64,000 bases of DNA from Cecembia rubra (GTDB taxonomy: Bacteria; Bacteroidota; Bacteroidia; Cytophagales; Cyclobacteriaceae). The position numbers were made by a program, and so were the translations under genes. Positions 1 to 6,260 of this stretch are shown here, one piece after another. Under the pieces are notes generated by a model that was not told the DNA's origin, searched no databases, and saw nothing but the letters and a program-made list of their open reading frames with translations. Position 1 is the first letter of the stretch; every line of letters starts with the position of its first letter. The DNA is taken from the NCBI RefSeq assembly GCF_003014575.1, contig NZ_PYGF01000004.1, forward strand, positions 276,133-340,132, given 5' to 3'.

Positions 1-2
1 TT

Positions 3-800
3 TTCTATACAGTTTTCTTTAATGCGCTCGCTCAATCTCCCTGTGACCCACATCCACTATTTAATATCCTACCCCAACACAGCATTTCCGGTTGTGAACA
101 AAAAGAGTATGATAAAATCAAGGTTGAGTTCACCGATAAAGATGGGACTTGGATTCAATATGAAAAAGCAGGGTATTTACTGAAAACCTTCTACACATTT
201 GAAGGTGAGTGGGGTAAGAATCCCTCCAATGCTATGATCTTCCAGAATTACATTCAGGCGGTAAGTTCCAAAGGAGGTACAGTAATCAACCAATCCAAGG
301 CCAACCTGTTTCTCCATTTCAAGTCCGGAGGAGAGTCATGGTACATTCATATCCAAAGTGATCAGAGCGGCACCTTCTCGGTGAGTTGTGTACGGGAAGA
401 AAATATGAATCAATATATCGTGCTTTCTGCTGAGGATATCGCCAAAGAAATGAAAGCCAATGGCAAGGCTACTTTTTATGGAATTTATTTCGATACTGAT
501 AAATCAGATATTAAGCCTGAGTCCAATGAGACTTTAGAGCAATTGGCCAAGTACCTAAAATCGAACTCACAAGTAAATGTCTTCATAGTGGGTCATACAG
601 ACAATACCGGTTCCTTTGAGCATAATCAAAAATTATCAGAAAAAAGAGCAGAAGCGGTGGTCAACCATTTAATTGGAACGTATCAAATTGCTGCTGCCAG
701 ATTAAAAGCTTACGGTGTATCTTCACTATCGCCAGTTTCAACGAATACATCAGAAGAAGGGAAAAGCAAAAACAGGAGAGTGGAGATGGTATTGAGGTAA
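3..800 (+). CDS. OmpA-family outer membrane protein, 5' end cut off by the window
   Basis: The frame is open from base 3, so the gene begins before the window; the ATG at 234 is internal. The first visible residues end in an apparent signal-peptidase site (…FFNALAQ then SPCDPHP), so nearly the whole mature protein of about 255 residues is present. The last ~110 residues form an OmpA C-terminal, peptidoglycan-binding domain, with FYGIYFDTDKSDIKPES, the GHTDNTG turn, LSEKRAEAVVNHL and the terminal NRRVEMVL. The family anchors the envelope by binding diaminopimelate in the cell wall. The N-terminal ~150 residues were not assigned to a family. No terminator is visible downstream. Confidence 0.88.
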   Translation, partial: FYTVFFNALAQSPCDPHPLFNILPQHSISGCEQKEYDKIKVEFTDKDGTWIQYEKAGYLLKTFYTFEGEWGKNPSNAMIFQNYIQAVSSKGGTVINQSKANLFLHFKSGGESWYIHIQSDQSGTFSVSCVREENMNQYIVLSAEDIAKEMKANGKATFYGIYFDTDKSDIKPESNETLEQLAKYLKSNSQVNVFIVGHTDNTGSFEHNQKLSEKRAEAVVNHLIGTYQIAAARLKAYGVSSLSPVSTNTSEEGKSKNRRVEMVLR

Positions 801-870
801 AATCTCATCAATCCACCAAGTTTTTGTTTTTAGCTACTCCAAAAACCCTTAAGTTGACCAATGCAGCATG

Positions 871-972
871 CTAAAGGTCCCCGCTTTTTTCATCAAGTAA
901 TTGAATAGTTTGAGCCTTTACACTTGATACAATTGTGGCAATCATAACCAATATGAAGTAAGTGATTTTCAT
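871..972 (-). pseudogene. Relic: signal peptide plus start of a carboxypeptidase-regulatory-like protein
   Basis: A 33-codon reading frame encodes a clean Sec signal peptide ending SSVKAQ, followed by TIQLLDEKSGDL and a TAG stop. AQTIQLLDEKSG is how many Bacteroidota proteins with an N-terminal carboxypeptidase-regulatory-like domain begin. Past the stop the same frame continues as HAALVNLRVFGVAKNKNLVD before a TGA, which could still be domain sequence. It starts 41 nt after the stop of the upstream minus-strand gene, as an operon member would. I read it as the 5' remnant of a decayed exported protein. A genuine secreted 13-residue peptide is possible but less likely. Confidence 0.4.
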
Positions 973-1012
973 TTTTGGAGTAGAACACTAGATAGTTAAA
1001 AAAATCGGTTAT

Positions 1013-1723
1013 CTATTTTAACTCATAGGAAACGATGGTTTTTGTACAAGATTGAAACGACAGCCCATAGGGCTCTAAACTCTCCCGAAGGGTGTCCAAT
1101 GTCTGTGCTTTCAGCCTGAAGGAATAAGAACCTTTATTTTTATCCTCATCAAGATAAAACCTTCCCAACTGACCATACTGGTTAAATTTATTCGCCAAAC
1201 TGACTAAATCATACCCATCCAAATGAATATGTGAGCGATTGGACTCGTCCTTTTTGATTACCCCATTTTTAGGGATATAAACATGTCGTTCTAACTTTTG
1301 ACTGGAAATAACCTTAAGACAATTACCTGATAGTGAGACAGAAGAAATTGTCGCTGAAAAATCTTTATGTTGACCCAATAGGTTCCAGATTTGATCTAAA
1401 ATAGATTTATCCAGTGCAGTTGTATAGTTGATCCGTAATGTGTAAGAATTTTTATCGAATTTTCTGGAAACTTTAAACTCATAGTCAGGCCAAAGTTTTG
1501 TAAAAATTTCCTTTAAAGACCCACCAGCAACCGCAAAACCAAGACCGCTGGATGAACTTAGGTTCTCCACTCCATCCCCCTCATACCTGTGCAATTCAAA
1601 ACTACCTCCTTGAATCTTAGCCTCAGTTACCAAAACTTTTTGTGCAGTCAACTCTTGAGCATGACCAATCTTAATCTGCAAGTTCATCAAGAGGAAAACG
1701 AATGAATAAAAAAGGAATTTCAT
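1013..1723 (-). CDS. Exported protein with a DUF3738-like C-terminus
   Basis: The start at 1723 gives a good signal peptide (MKFLFYSFVFLLMN…GHAQE) and 236 residues; the longer open frame from 1789 would add an unlikely charged leader. With this start the gene overlaps the end of the preceding lipoprotein gene by 53 bp. The C-terminal third (LDGYDLVSLANKF…GRFYLDEDKNKGSYSFRL…TLDTLRESLEPYGL) follows the pattern of the DUF3738/TIGR03435 domain, which in Bacteroidota often accompanies TlpA-like or SusCD-type exported proteins. Function is unknown. The coupling to a beta-propeller lipoprotein suggests a shared envelope role. The family call rests on pattern recognition only. Confidence 0.6.
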   Translation of the reverse strand: MKFLFYSFVFLLMNLQIKIGHAQELTAQKVLVTEAKIQGGSFELHRYEGDGVENLSSSSGLGFAVAGGSLKEIFTKLWPDYEFKVSRKFDKNSYTLRINYTTALDKSILDQIWNLLGQHKDFSATISSVSLSGNCLKVISSQKLERHVYIPKNGVIKKDESNRSHIHLDGYDLVSLANKFNQYGQLGRFYLDEDKNKGSYSFRLKAQTLDTLRESLEPYGLSFQSCTKTIVSYELK

Positions 1724-2744
1724 AGGATTGTAGTTTTTGGAAAGGTTCTGGATAAGATTCTTTTTTATTAAATTCAAGAAATGCCTCATCAGTCAACAAG
1801 AGGTAAACGTAATCCCGATGGACTTGGCCCAAGAAGGGAAACTCTATTCCATTGGAAAGCCTGACTTTATCTATCATCAATTTTTTACCGGTAGGAAGAT
1901 GATGGATAAGCGTTTTAAGATTGAAATCTTTGATCAAGGAATAAAAACGCCATTTTTCTGATTGGGTTAGGTATAACGGAAAATAAAGCTTTTCTTCATC
2001 TAACTCAACACCAACCTTGGCATCAATTTTCTCTGACAAAACATGTAATCTTTCAATTCCAATTAAGTTGCCGCCATTGTCAAATTTGACCAAGCTATCA
2101 TTTAGCATTCGGCTAAACATAATCTCATTGCCTATAATGGCAAAAGTTTGATTAACCAATACATTAAATTGGTAAGAATTGGTCATGGAAGCAGGGTAAG
2201 GAAAATACTTTTTTCGTTCCTCTTGATTGGAAAGTGGAAATGTGAAAATTTGGTGATTCAGGGAAGAGTCCTGATTCAGGGTATTAGGAGTCTGGTAAAG
2301 AAAAATCCTGTCATGCAAAACTAATATCCTAGAGGCATCTACTTTCAAATCCATAGAAGCCACATAAGACTTTTCTTCTAAGCTGAATTCATGTACTGTT
2401 CCTTTACCATCGCAAAGAATAAATAGTTTATTGCCAGAGATTGAAAAATTTCTCGGATTACAACCCATCAATTCCATATAAATATCAGAATCTATGATAA
2501 ATGGCTCGGCGTCTGATTGAGGATAGTGGTAAACCGAAGAACCAACCAGAAAAGTAAAACCTTCTTCTCCAATTTTCCACTGGTCTGTGGTTCCGATAAA
2601 TGGAATATCGCTAAATTCCAAGACCTCATAATTATTCAATTCAAAGATCTGTGATGGTAGGCTAGTGACAAATTCCGGACTATGTGAACCCTGTTTACAA
2701 GACACCATAGATAAAAGTAATATGGAAATGTATGCTTTTTTCAT
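1671..2744 (-). CDS. Predicted 6-bladed beta-propeller lipoprotein
   Basis: A 357-residue protein with a lipoprotein signal peptide (MKKAYISILLLSMVSCKQG, lipid Cys at about residue 16). The body has weak repeats of beta-strand segments with aromatic and glycine turns (VYHYPQSD, NKLFILCDGKGTVHEF, DRIFLYQTPNT, NEIMFSRMLNDSLVKFDNGG). This matches the BF3164/TolB-like propeller lipoproteins of Bacteroidota, and it resembles the propeller gene at 3832-5007 in type though not closely in sequence. Its 3' end overlaps the next gene by 53 bp, so the two are probably translationally coupled. The substrate is unknown. No clear TAnnTTTG promoter was found upstream. Confidence 0.65.
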   Translation of the reverse strand: MKKAYISILLLSMVSCKQGSHSPEFVTSLPSQIFELNNYEVLEFSDIPFIGTTDQWKIGEEGFTFLVGSSVYHYPQSDAEPFIIDSDIYMELMGCNPRNFSISGNKLFILCDGKGTVHEFSLEEKSYVASMDLKVDASRILVLHDRIFLYQTPNTLNQDSSLNHQIFTFPLSNQEERKKYFPYPASMTNSYQFNVLVNQTFAIIGNEIMFSRMLNDSLVKFDNGGNLIGIERLHVLSEKIDAKVGVELDEEKLYFPLYLTQSEKWRFYSLIKDFNLKTLIHHLPTGKKLMIDKVRLSNGIEFPFLGQVHRDYVYLLLTDEAFLEFNKKESYPEPFQKLQSYEIPFLFIRFPLDELAD

Positions 2745-2801
2745 GGAATTAAAATTTAAAAAAAGGCGGCAAAATAGGGCCTTTTCTTAACTATATGGCT
2801 T

Positions 2802-2861
2802 TCAACATAAACGAGGGGTATTTTCTGAGAATCTTTTAAACACAAAATCAAAACCTTTCAT
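2802..2861 (-). pseudogene. Relic of the 5' end of the Crp/Fnr-type regulator gene
   Basis: On the minus strand this reads MKGFDFVFKRFSENTPRLC and then stops. The intact regulator at 5451-6002 begins MKGFDFVSKRFPNY, so 9 of the first 11 residues agree. Thirty bases spanning the start codon are identical between the copies (2840-2869 and 5981-6010), and weaker similarity continues for about 40 bases upstream (ctaatata, ttagtt). This is the stump of a duplicated regulator gene with its promoter region, the rest having been lost. Confidence 0.65.
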
Positions 2862-2869
2862 AACAAAAC
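2840..2869. repeat. 30-bp exact direct repeat, copy 1
   Basis: Identical to 5981-6010. Both copies lie over the start codon of a Crp/Fnr-type reading frame, one intact and one truncated. They are 3.1 kb apart in direct orientation and could recombine to delete the propeller/DUF1573/peptide genes between them. Confidence 0.9.
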
Positions 2870-3452
2870 CAATAAAGCTCAAACTAATATACAGGCTTTA
2901 GTTTTACGAAAAAAAGTACATTCCGAATTTTATATCAACACCTGCAACCATTTTGGTATAACTTTTTCAATTAGCTTGTATAAAATATTCCAAAGTATAA
3001 ACCTTTAGGAAAAAACTAAAACTACACTTTAAGCCAATTTCAAGTTTGTTTTAAAAACAGAACTTGAAATTCAATCCGTAAAATGCTTCCCTGAACCCAA
3101 ATAATCATTTCGAATGGCTGAACCAAATCCCACCAGCGGCACGGACACATCTTACCCGTGGGTTTCAACCCTTGGTCCTAAAAACAACACCTCTCCCCAA
3201 TAAGTCCCTTAGGGACAAACGACAATCTACAACACATATGTCTGTTATGTCTACTGAACCATTCACAAGCAATATTCTTCCTAAGTTTACACACTTATCG
3301 GGATAGTGTCCTCAATGAATTCTGTTATAAACTAAACCGAAGATACTTTGGTAAAAAACTCTTTGATAGACTGGTTATTGCAATCATTTGCCCCTACTTG
3401 TATACAAGCGGATAATCATATTGTTTTATAAGGCCTCCGGAAGTATCAAAAT
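2862..3452. other. Gene-free region with relics and palindromes
   Basis: No coding sequence is supported here. It holds the upstream part of the regulator relic, an 11-bp inverted repeat (aatttcaagtt at 3036-3046, aacttgaaatt at 3061-3071) and a degenerate palindromic element at 3154-3216. On the minus strand, stop-flanked LFGFREAFYGLNFKFCF (about 3051-3104) reads like the last strand of an outer-membrane barrel, but it is too short to claim. Many stops in all frames and lack of codon bias suggest decaying DNA. Confidence 0.5.
3154..3216. repeat. Degenerate REP-like palindromes
   Basis: Two imperfect palindromes lie close together: ACCCGTGGGTTTCAACCC followed by TTGGT (3154-3176), and GTCCCTTAGGGAC (3204-3216). 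The pair, spaced by a C/A-rich linker, resembles the dispersed palindromes associated with REP-type (RAYT) transposases in Bacteroidota. No transposase gene is nearby. The assignment is by resemblance only. Confidence 0.35.
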
Positions 3453-3830
3453 TTAAAGTACCTTAGCTTTCATAATTACAAGTATTCTAGGTTTCGCTTC
3501 TGAATTGGTTTCTATGATAATTTTTCGCTGGAAAATCCCGGGATAATGGGAGGTAAATGAAAATCCAAGTATTTTAGATTCTTTGGGCCCAATTGATCCA
3601 ATTTCATGATCCAATACAGTACATTCACAATCTGAAAAAGTGCTTAGGATTTTCACATCCATATTCCCAGTGTTTTTTAGGATTATTGAACCGAAAACCT
3701 CTTCGCTGGTAGGCACTTCTCCTAAATCAATAAACTTATTTTCAACCTCAAGAACTGATTTGCTTGACTTTCCTTTACACCCAGCAAAAATAATTACCAA
3801 GATAATAACAATAAATTGGTATATTTTCAT
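3453..3830 (-). CDS. DUF1573-domain lipoprotein
   Basis: A 125-residue protein with a lipobox (IIFAGCKGKS, lipid Cys near residue 18), then a single DUF1573 immunoglobulin-like domain: FIDLGEVPTSEEVFGSIILK, NTGNMDVKILSTFSDCECT and IGPKESKILGFSFTSHYPG are the usual strands. The CEC pair follows the family's typical DCGCT-like motif. DUF1573 proteins are common single-domain envelope lipoproteins of Bacteroidota with no established activity. Its start lies 1 nt after the stop of the propeller gene, so the two are one transcript and probably translationally coupled. Confidence 0.85.
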   Translation of the reverse strand: MKIYQFIVIILVIIFAGCKGKSSKSVLEVENKFIDLGEVPTSEEVFGSIILKNTGNMDVKILSTFSDCECTVLDHEIGSIGPKESKILGFSFTSHYPGIFQRKIIIETNSEAKPRILVIMKAKVL

Positions 3831-3831
3831 T

Positions 3832-5007
3832 TCAAAATGGTTTGATTTTCATTTTCAATAAGTATAATGAATTTACAGAATCTAAGTCCTTAAACATTTT
3901 TCCAAAAAATGACTCTTCAATTCCCCCTTGTTTCCTAAAATATTCTATTGTTTCGGAATTTGAAATAAAAATCAATTCATTCTCTGTATTTAGGATCATA
4001 GGGTCACCCACTAATTTGAAAGAAATATCATTTTCAAACCCCTTGGAAAAAGTCTTAAATCCATTACTTACCAAACTATATATGCCATAATAAAGACGGC
4101 CATTGAGATAATAAGAAAAGACTAAGTAATTATCATTTTTTAAAAAAACGTTTCCTAAAACACTCACTCCGTTTGCAGGATCCTGAAATAATCCTCCAAA
4201 AAGAAATTTTTGAAAATCCCCCCTATTGGCAAAGACGAAATCGTTAACATTGTCAGTTTTGTACTTCAAGAAAAAATCAAGTTTCTCCTGATCAAAAACA
4301 TAAACTTTGTCATCAAAGGGCAAGGAAAAATAAACCTCATTTCCCTGCTTACTGATAAAACCCGAAAATGGAATTATGGCATTGGATTTACTATGATCAT
4401 AAGGAAAGAAGGTTTTTGTCTCTCCTGTGTTTTTATTATAGTAAAGGACATTCTTGTCCTTGACAAAATCACTAGGATTATGGTTGATATAAAACATGAA
4501 TTCATTATTAGAAAGCTGTATCATAGAGTTACCAAAAAATTCAATTTTGTAGGAACCTAAAAACTCCAAATCAGTAAGGCTGTACTGAAATAATCTGAGA
4601 TCTGCTGTTGAAAAAATGGTAAGAGTATCTTCCCAAACGGAAAAATCTTTAATACCTTGATATTGTCCAGGGCCTAGGCCCAATTCCCCTATTTTTCCAA
4701 TAAAGTATCCGTTTGGGTCAAATACCAACAGTAACGATAGATTCTTATCAAACAAAATAAACTTTTGTTTATGTAAAATAATTTTGTCTATCTGACTTAC
4801 CAATATGGAATCAGGCAACACAAATTCAGTCACCATTAAATCATAAAATAATTCTTGAAGACCTCCCTCCTCTTGTCCCAACTTATCTCTTATGGATACT
4901 TGATGAAGTAGTTGGTCATCCTTTAGATAATATTGTTCATTTGGGCTTTTGCATGAAGCCAAATAATAAAATAGAAAGATAATAAAATACCCACGAAGCA
5001 TAATCAA
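3832..5007 (-). CDS. 6-bladed beta-propeller lipoprotein
   Basis: 391 residues with a lipoprotein signal (YYLASCKSPNE, lipid Cys about residue 19; the first or third codon may be the start). The sequence shows the 6-bladed propeller family pattern: SQIDKIILHKQKFILFDKN, then LLVFDPNGYFIGKIGELGLGPGQY, where the GxGPGQY turn is highly characteristic, then IKDFSVWEDTLTIFS and later KVYVFDQEKL. Such proteins in Bacteroidota usually sit next to small exported peptides and redox or DUF1573 lipoproteins; their ligand is unknown. Upstream is a small exported peptide (5103-5324) and 1 nt downstream the DUF1573 lipoprotein. Confidence 0.85.
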   Translation of the reverse strand: MIMLRGYFIIFLFYYLASCKSPNEQYYLKDDQLLHQVSIRDKLGQEEGGLQELFYDLMVTEFVLPDSILVSQIDKIILHKQKFILFDKNLSLLLVFDPNGYFIGKIGELGLGPGQYQGIKDFSVWEDTLTIFSTADLRLFQYSLTDLEFLGSYKIEFFGNSMIQLSNNEFMFYINHNPSDFVKDKNVLYYNKNTGETKTFFPYDHSKSNAIIPFSGFISKQGNEVYFSLPFDDKVYVFDQEKLDFFLKYKTDNVNDFVFANRGDFQKFLFGGLFQDPANGVSVLGNVFLKNDNYLVFSYYLNGRLYYGIYSLVSNGFKTFSKGFENDISFKLVGDPMILNTENELIFISNSETIEYFRKQGGIEESFFGKMFKDLDSVNSLYLLKMKIKPF

Positions 5008-5037
5008 TATCTGAATAATTAAAAATCAAGAAATGAA

Positions 5038-5089
5038 AGAGCCTTCATTTAATAAACCAAATAAATCTTCATTTACCAATGAAAGCTCT
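5038..5089 (-). terminator. Long-loop hairpin between peptide and propeller genes
   Basis: AGAGCCTTCATT (5038-5049) can pair with AATGAAAGCTCT (5078-5089), 12 pairs with one mismatch around a 28-nt loop. On the minus strand it follows the peptide stop by 13 nt and precedes the propeller start by about 30 nt, with a moderately T-rich stretch after it. It could be a partial terminator or attenuator giving more peptide than propeller transcript. Confidence 0.35.
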
Positions 5090-5102
5090 CTAAACATCAA
5101 TA

Positions 5103-5324
5103 CTAAGTTTGAGGACCTCCCCCGCACCTGTTAGGAACACAGTTGGTTCTTCCAGTAGTACAGGTATTACCTATTTGAATAATATTTCCATTTGAATCGT
5201 GCATTGTACAGACTTCCAGTTCAAATTTACCTCCTGAACTGCCATTAGATGAATATGACGTAAAATAAAAAATAGATAAAGTCATTATTCCTGAAATTAA
5301 TAGAAAGGTTAATTTTTTTTTCAT
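5103..5324 (-). CDS. Small exported peptide with four cysteines
   Basis: The open frame extends to 5351, but the ATG at 5324 starts a normal signal sequence (MKKKLTFLLISGIMTLSIFY) and gives 73 residues. The predicted mature part is about 45-50 residues, Gly/Asn/Thr-rich, with Cys in EVC, NTC, TNC and NRC, ending RCGGGPQT. It resembles the NVEALA-type and related small exported peptides found beside beta-propeller lipoproteins in Bacteroidota, but no NVEALA motif is present. Function is unknown; a secreted signal, toxin or redox-active peptide are all possible. A good -7 box and a C9 tract lie 55-70 nt upstream, and the propeller gene follows after 95 nt. Confidence 0.65.
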   Translation of the reverse strand: MKKKLTFLLISGIMTLSIFYFTSYSSNGSSGGKFELEVCTMHDSNGNIIQIGNTCTTGRTNCVPNRCGGGPQT

Positions 5325-5379
5325 TTTTCTTTTGGTTAAAATATGGAACATGATTTTAGTTTATTTGCCAAGAACAATA

Positions 5380-5396
5380 CAAATTTACCCCCCCCC
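5380..5396 (-). promoter_or_regulatory. Promoter -7 box beside a C9 homopolymer
   Basis: The plus-strand CAAATTTA at 5380-5387 is TAAATTTG on the minus strand, a perfect match to the Bacteroidota TAnnTTTG -7 box, about 55 nt upstream of the peptide start. Nine consecutive C (5388-5396) abut it exactly where the spacer to the -33 element should be. The -33 region (GTTTAAC on the minus strand) is a poor match. Slippage in the tract would change spacer length. Confidence 0.5.
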
Positions 5397-5450
5397 ACAT
5401 TAAAATTTAGTTAAACTAGATTAAAAAAGAACTTCAACTAGTTGAATAAA

Positions 5451-6002
5451 TCATAGTTTTCTTTCAGCTTTTAACTTGGAAAGGTATTGGGGACTGACGT
5501 TGAAGTAGGTAGCAAGATGTTTTTGGGGAATTCTTATCCATAATCCCGGATAAGCTTGTTTAAAGCTTTCCCATTTTTCAAGAAACAACTTCTTCCCATT
5601 TATCAATTTCCATTGGAGGTTGTATTGGTATTTTAGCATGGAGATTTCCTTGAAAACATCCAGCACAAGCTGGTGGTCCAAGTCCCGCTCTTGGAAAAAA
5701 CCCATTGAAAAGCTTATTATTTTACAATCTTCCAATGCTTCAACTGTAAATGAAGACCTGAGATGACTTCCAAAATAAAATCCCGTCAAATAATAATTGC
5801 CTTCAAAAATAAACGAATTGGTAAATTCACCCTCCCCATCTTGATGATATTCCCTCAAAATTCCAGATTCTATCCAAAACAAATTTGCTAATACCTGTCC
5901 CTGTGCAAGCAACAACTGGCCTTTTTTCAACCCAATTACATCCATCCAAGGAGCTGATTGATAATTGGGAAACCTTTTGGACACAAAATCAAAACCTTTC
6001 AT
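5451..6002 (-). CDS. Crp/Fnr-family transcriptional regulator
   Basis: 183 residues from the ATG at 6002; the frame is open to 6020, but the relic copy at 2802-2861 begins at the equivalent ATG. Residues ~20-115 form a cyclic-nucleotide-binding-like barrel (LKKGQLLLAQGQVLANLFWIES, GILREYHQDGEGEFTNSFIF, FTVEALEDCKIISF). The C-terminal ~40 residues are a winged-helix remnant (WIRIPQKHLATYFNVSPQYLSKLKAERK). This is the short Bacteroidota Crp/Fnr type, in which the cAMP-contact residues are absent, so the ligand is unknown. It lies upstream of the peptide/propeller/DUF1573 unit in the same direction and is a plausible regulator of it. Confidence 0.85.
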   Translation of the reverse strand: MKGFDFVSKRFPNYQSAPWMDVIGLKKGQLLLAQGQVLANLFWIESGILREYHQDGEGEFTNSFIFEGNYYLTGFYFGSHLRSSFTVEALEDCKIISFSMGFFQERDLDHQLVLDVFKEISMLKYQYNLQWKLINGKKLFLEKWESFKQAYPGLWIRIPQKHLATYFNVSPQYLSKLKAERKL

Positions 6003-6010
6003 AACAAAAC
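5981..6010. repeat. 30-bp exact direct repeat, copy 2
   Basis: Identical to 2840-2869; here it covers the start of the intact regulator gene. Confidence 0.9.
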
Positions 6011-6205
6011 AATCAAACAATCACCTAATATAATAACATTAGTTGTAACTTAAAACTTAAACCTCGTGTTTAATCCAATAGATTCACATTAAGCCCAATA
6101 TTGAAATCTGCCTTTGTCTATAAAATTAGTTAGTGAATGTTCCCAAATGGAATTACACATTCCATAGAATGAACAAATCATTAAATCTTAGGGACTTTGA
6201 TAGGC

Positions 6206-6240
6206 TTGTAAGCTGAAACCAAATTTTCTTCTTACCTTTG
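6206..6240 (+). promoter_or_regulatory. typA promoter
   Basis: TACCTTTG at 6233-6240 matches the TAnnTTTG -7 consensus, with a TTG at 6206-6208 as a -33 candidate (24-nt spacer, slightly long). Transcription would start about 15 nt before the typA ATG. Confidence 0.5.
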
Positions 6241-6260
6241 CAGCCTAATTCAATTTTACA

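Noticed and set aside
4210..4560. Plus-strand 116-residue frame antisense to the beta-propeller lipoprotein gene
   Set aside because: Lies entirely within a convincing gene, and its sequence shows no domain or signal peptide.
6070..6117. Minus-strand TKADFNIGLNVNLLD stretch upstream of the regulator, resembling an outer-membrane barrel strand
   Set aside because: Fifteen residues between two stops are too few to separate a relic from chance.
6148..6164. Inverted repeat TGGAATTACACATTCCA between the regulator gene and typA
   Set aside because: Six-base arms with a 5-nt spacer are expected by chance in AT-rich intergenic DNA, and there is no promoter next to it.
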